This document shows positions 4,591-5,181 of a stretch of DNA of 5,181 bases, piece by piece. Positions within the stretch are counted from its first letter, which is position 1; each line of letters starts with the position of its first letter. Source of the stretch: an uncultured Chloroflexota bacterium. Lineage in GTDB: Bacteria > Chloroflexota > Anaerolineae > Promineifilales > Promineifilaceae. The translations under genes and the position numbers were made by a program. The stretch covers positions 1-5,181 of the forward strand of contig CALFEW010000412.1 of the NCBI GenBank assembly GCA_937958365.1. Reading direction: 5' to 3'. The notes under the pieces are model-generated. The model did no database searches. It worked only from the letters and a program-made list of their open reading frames with translations, and had not been told where the DNA came from.

Positions 4591-5181
4591 ATGCAAATCA
4601 TCCGCCGCATTGACAGCATCACCAACTGGCTGCTGGCCGCCATCGTGGTCATTCCGTTTGTCCTGTCGGCCACCGCGCTCAACGACCTGGCCGCGCAGAA
4701 CGGCCAACGGCCGTCGTGGTTGTACCCCATCATGGTGGACGGTGGCCTCATCATCTTCAAGCTGCTTGTCCTGCGGGCGGCGCTGCGTGGACACCGTGAC
4801 CGGTATGCCTGGACAATGGCAATCACGGCGACGGTCATTTCGATTGTCCTGAATGTCCACCACGCCGAGGCCACCGTGACCGCGCGGTTCATGTCGGCGC
4901 TGCCGCCGTTGTCCATTCTGGCCGCGTTCATCGCGGTCACGCGGCGGGTGGAGGACACGGCCGTGGAGGAGGGGTTGGACATGGAGCGGGCCAACGTCCA
5001 GGCCAGCCTGGACAAGTTGGCCGCCGAGTTGGCCGAGAAACGGCGGACATTTGACAAGGCGGTGGCCGAGATGCAGGCCGCCTACGAGAGCGAGCGGACA
5101 CGGTTGGCCGGCGACGTGGACAGGTTGGCCGGACAAATTGAGGTATTGAAGCGGCAGAAAGCGGACACGGTGGCGGACAGG
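4591..5181 (+). CDS. DUF2637/SpdA-like membrane protein with coiled-coil tail (3' end outside window)
   Basis: ATG 4591 follows GGAG (4579-4582) at 8 nt; the frame is open to the window end, giving at least 197 residues. Four hydrophobic helices are visible at about residues 12-30, 43-62, 73-90 and 101-117. The pattern of a first helix, a short loop, then PIMVDGGLIIFKLLVLR, then WTMAITATVISIVLNVHHAEA resembles DUF2637, a family that includes SpdA-type spread proteins of Streptomyces conjugative plasmids. Residues 120-197 are a long charged helix with heptad-like leucines (ANVQASLDKLAAELAEK, TRLAGDVDRLAGQIEVLKRQ), probably a cytoplasmic coiled coil. DUF2637 proteins often carry C-terminal extensions; what follows here cannot be seen. 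Its neighbourhood with an FtsK/TraB-like ATPase supports a role at the membrane in DNA transfer or spreading. The family call rests on motif memory and needs a profile search. Confidence 0.7.
   Translation, partial: MQIIRRIDSITNWLLAAIVVIPFVLSATALNDLAAQNGQRPSWLYPIMVDGGLIIFKLLVLRAALRGHRDRYAWTMAITATVISIVLNVHHAEATVTARFMSALPPLSILAAFIAVTRRVEDTAVEEGLDMERANVQASLDKLAAELAEKRRTFDKAVAEMQAAYESERTRLAGDVDRLAGQIEVLKRQKADTVADR

Overview
The window is GC-rich (by eye about two thirds G+C). All supported protein genes lie on the + strand, closely packed, most with clear Shine-Dalgarno sequences. It looks like the replication and transfer core of a plasmid or integrative element. The likely host is a member of the Chloroflexota: protein style (Ala/Thr-rich linkers, FtsK/HerA-type ATPase next to a DUF2637-like membrane protein) and strong enrichment of the octamer ACGGCCGT suggest this. 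That host assignment is inference and was not tested by any search.

Replication half (62-1970). A small unknown gene (62-331) overlaps a 550-residue replication-initiator-like gene (318-1970). The initiator has an N-terminal winged-helix-like DNA-binding region, a repetitive middle, and a C-terminal domain resembling DnaA domain I. The DNA encoding the middle holds ten copies of a 23-bp palindrome (768-1120). They are followed by a low-GC tract (1121-1188) with 12-bp phased CAAAGAA repeats and 86 consecutive bases without T. This closely parallels phage lambda gene O, where iterons and an AT-rich unwinding region lie inside the initiator gene. I propose that the replication origin is embedded in this gene. 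This is the most interesting feature of the window.

Spacer (1971-2248). It contains a possible small ORF with a very good ribosome binding site. On the opposite strand there is a promoter-like pair of hexamers followed about 70 bases later by an intrinsic terminator, which together predict a small antisense RNA of about 65-70 nt.

Transfer half (2249-5181). Four genes follow: a two-helix membrane protein; a membrane-anchored FtsK/HerA/TraB-like ATPase with a lipobox-like N-terminus and an HTH-like C-terminus; a 56-residue single-helix membrane peptide; and a DUF2637/SpdA-like four-helix membrane protein with a coiled-coil tail, cut by the window end. Between the ATPase and the peptide gene is a dense array of the heptamer GTAGCAC in both orientations (4227-4373), partly phased at 11 bp and centred on a perfect 24-bp palindrome. 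ATPase, adjacent short-repeat array and Spd-like membrane proteins together resemble the Streptomyces-type double-stranded DNA conjugation system (TraB, clt, Spd). The array may be the DNA site recognised by the ATPase. Homology calls come from reading motifs only.
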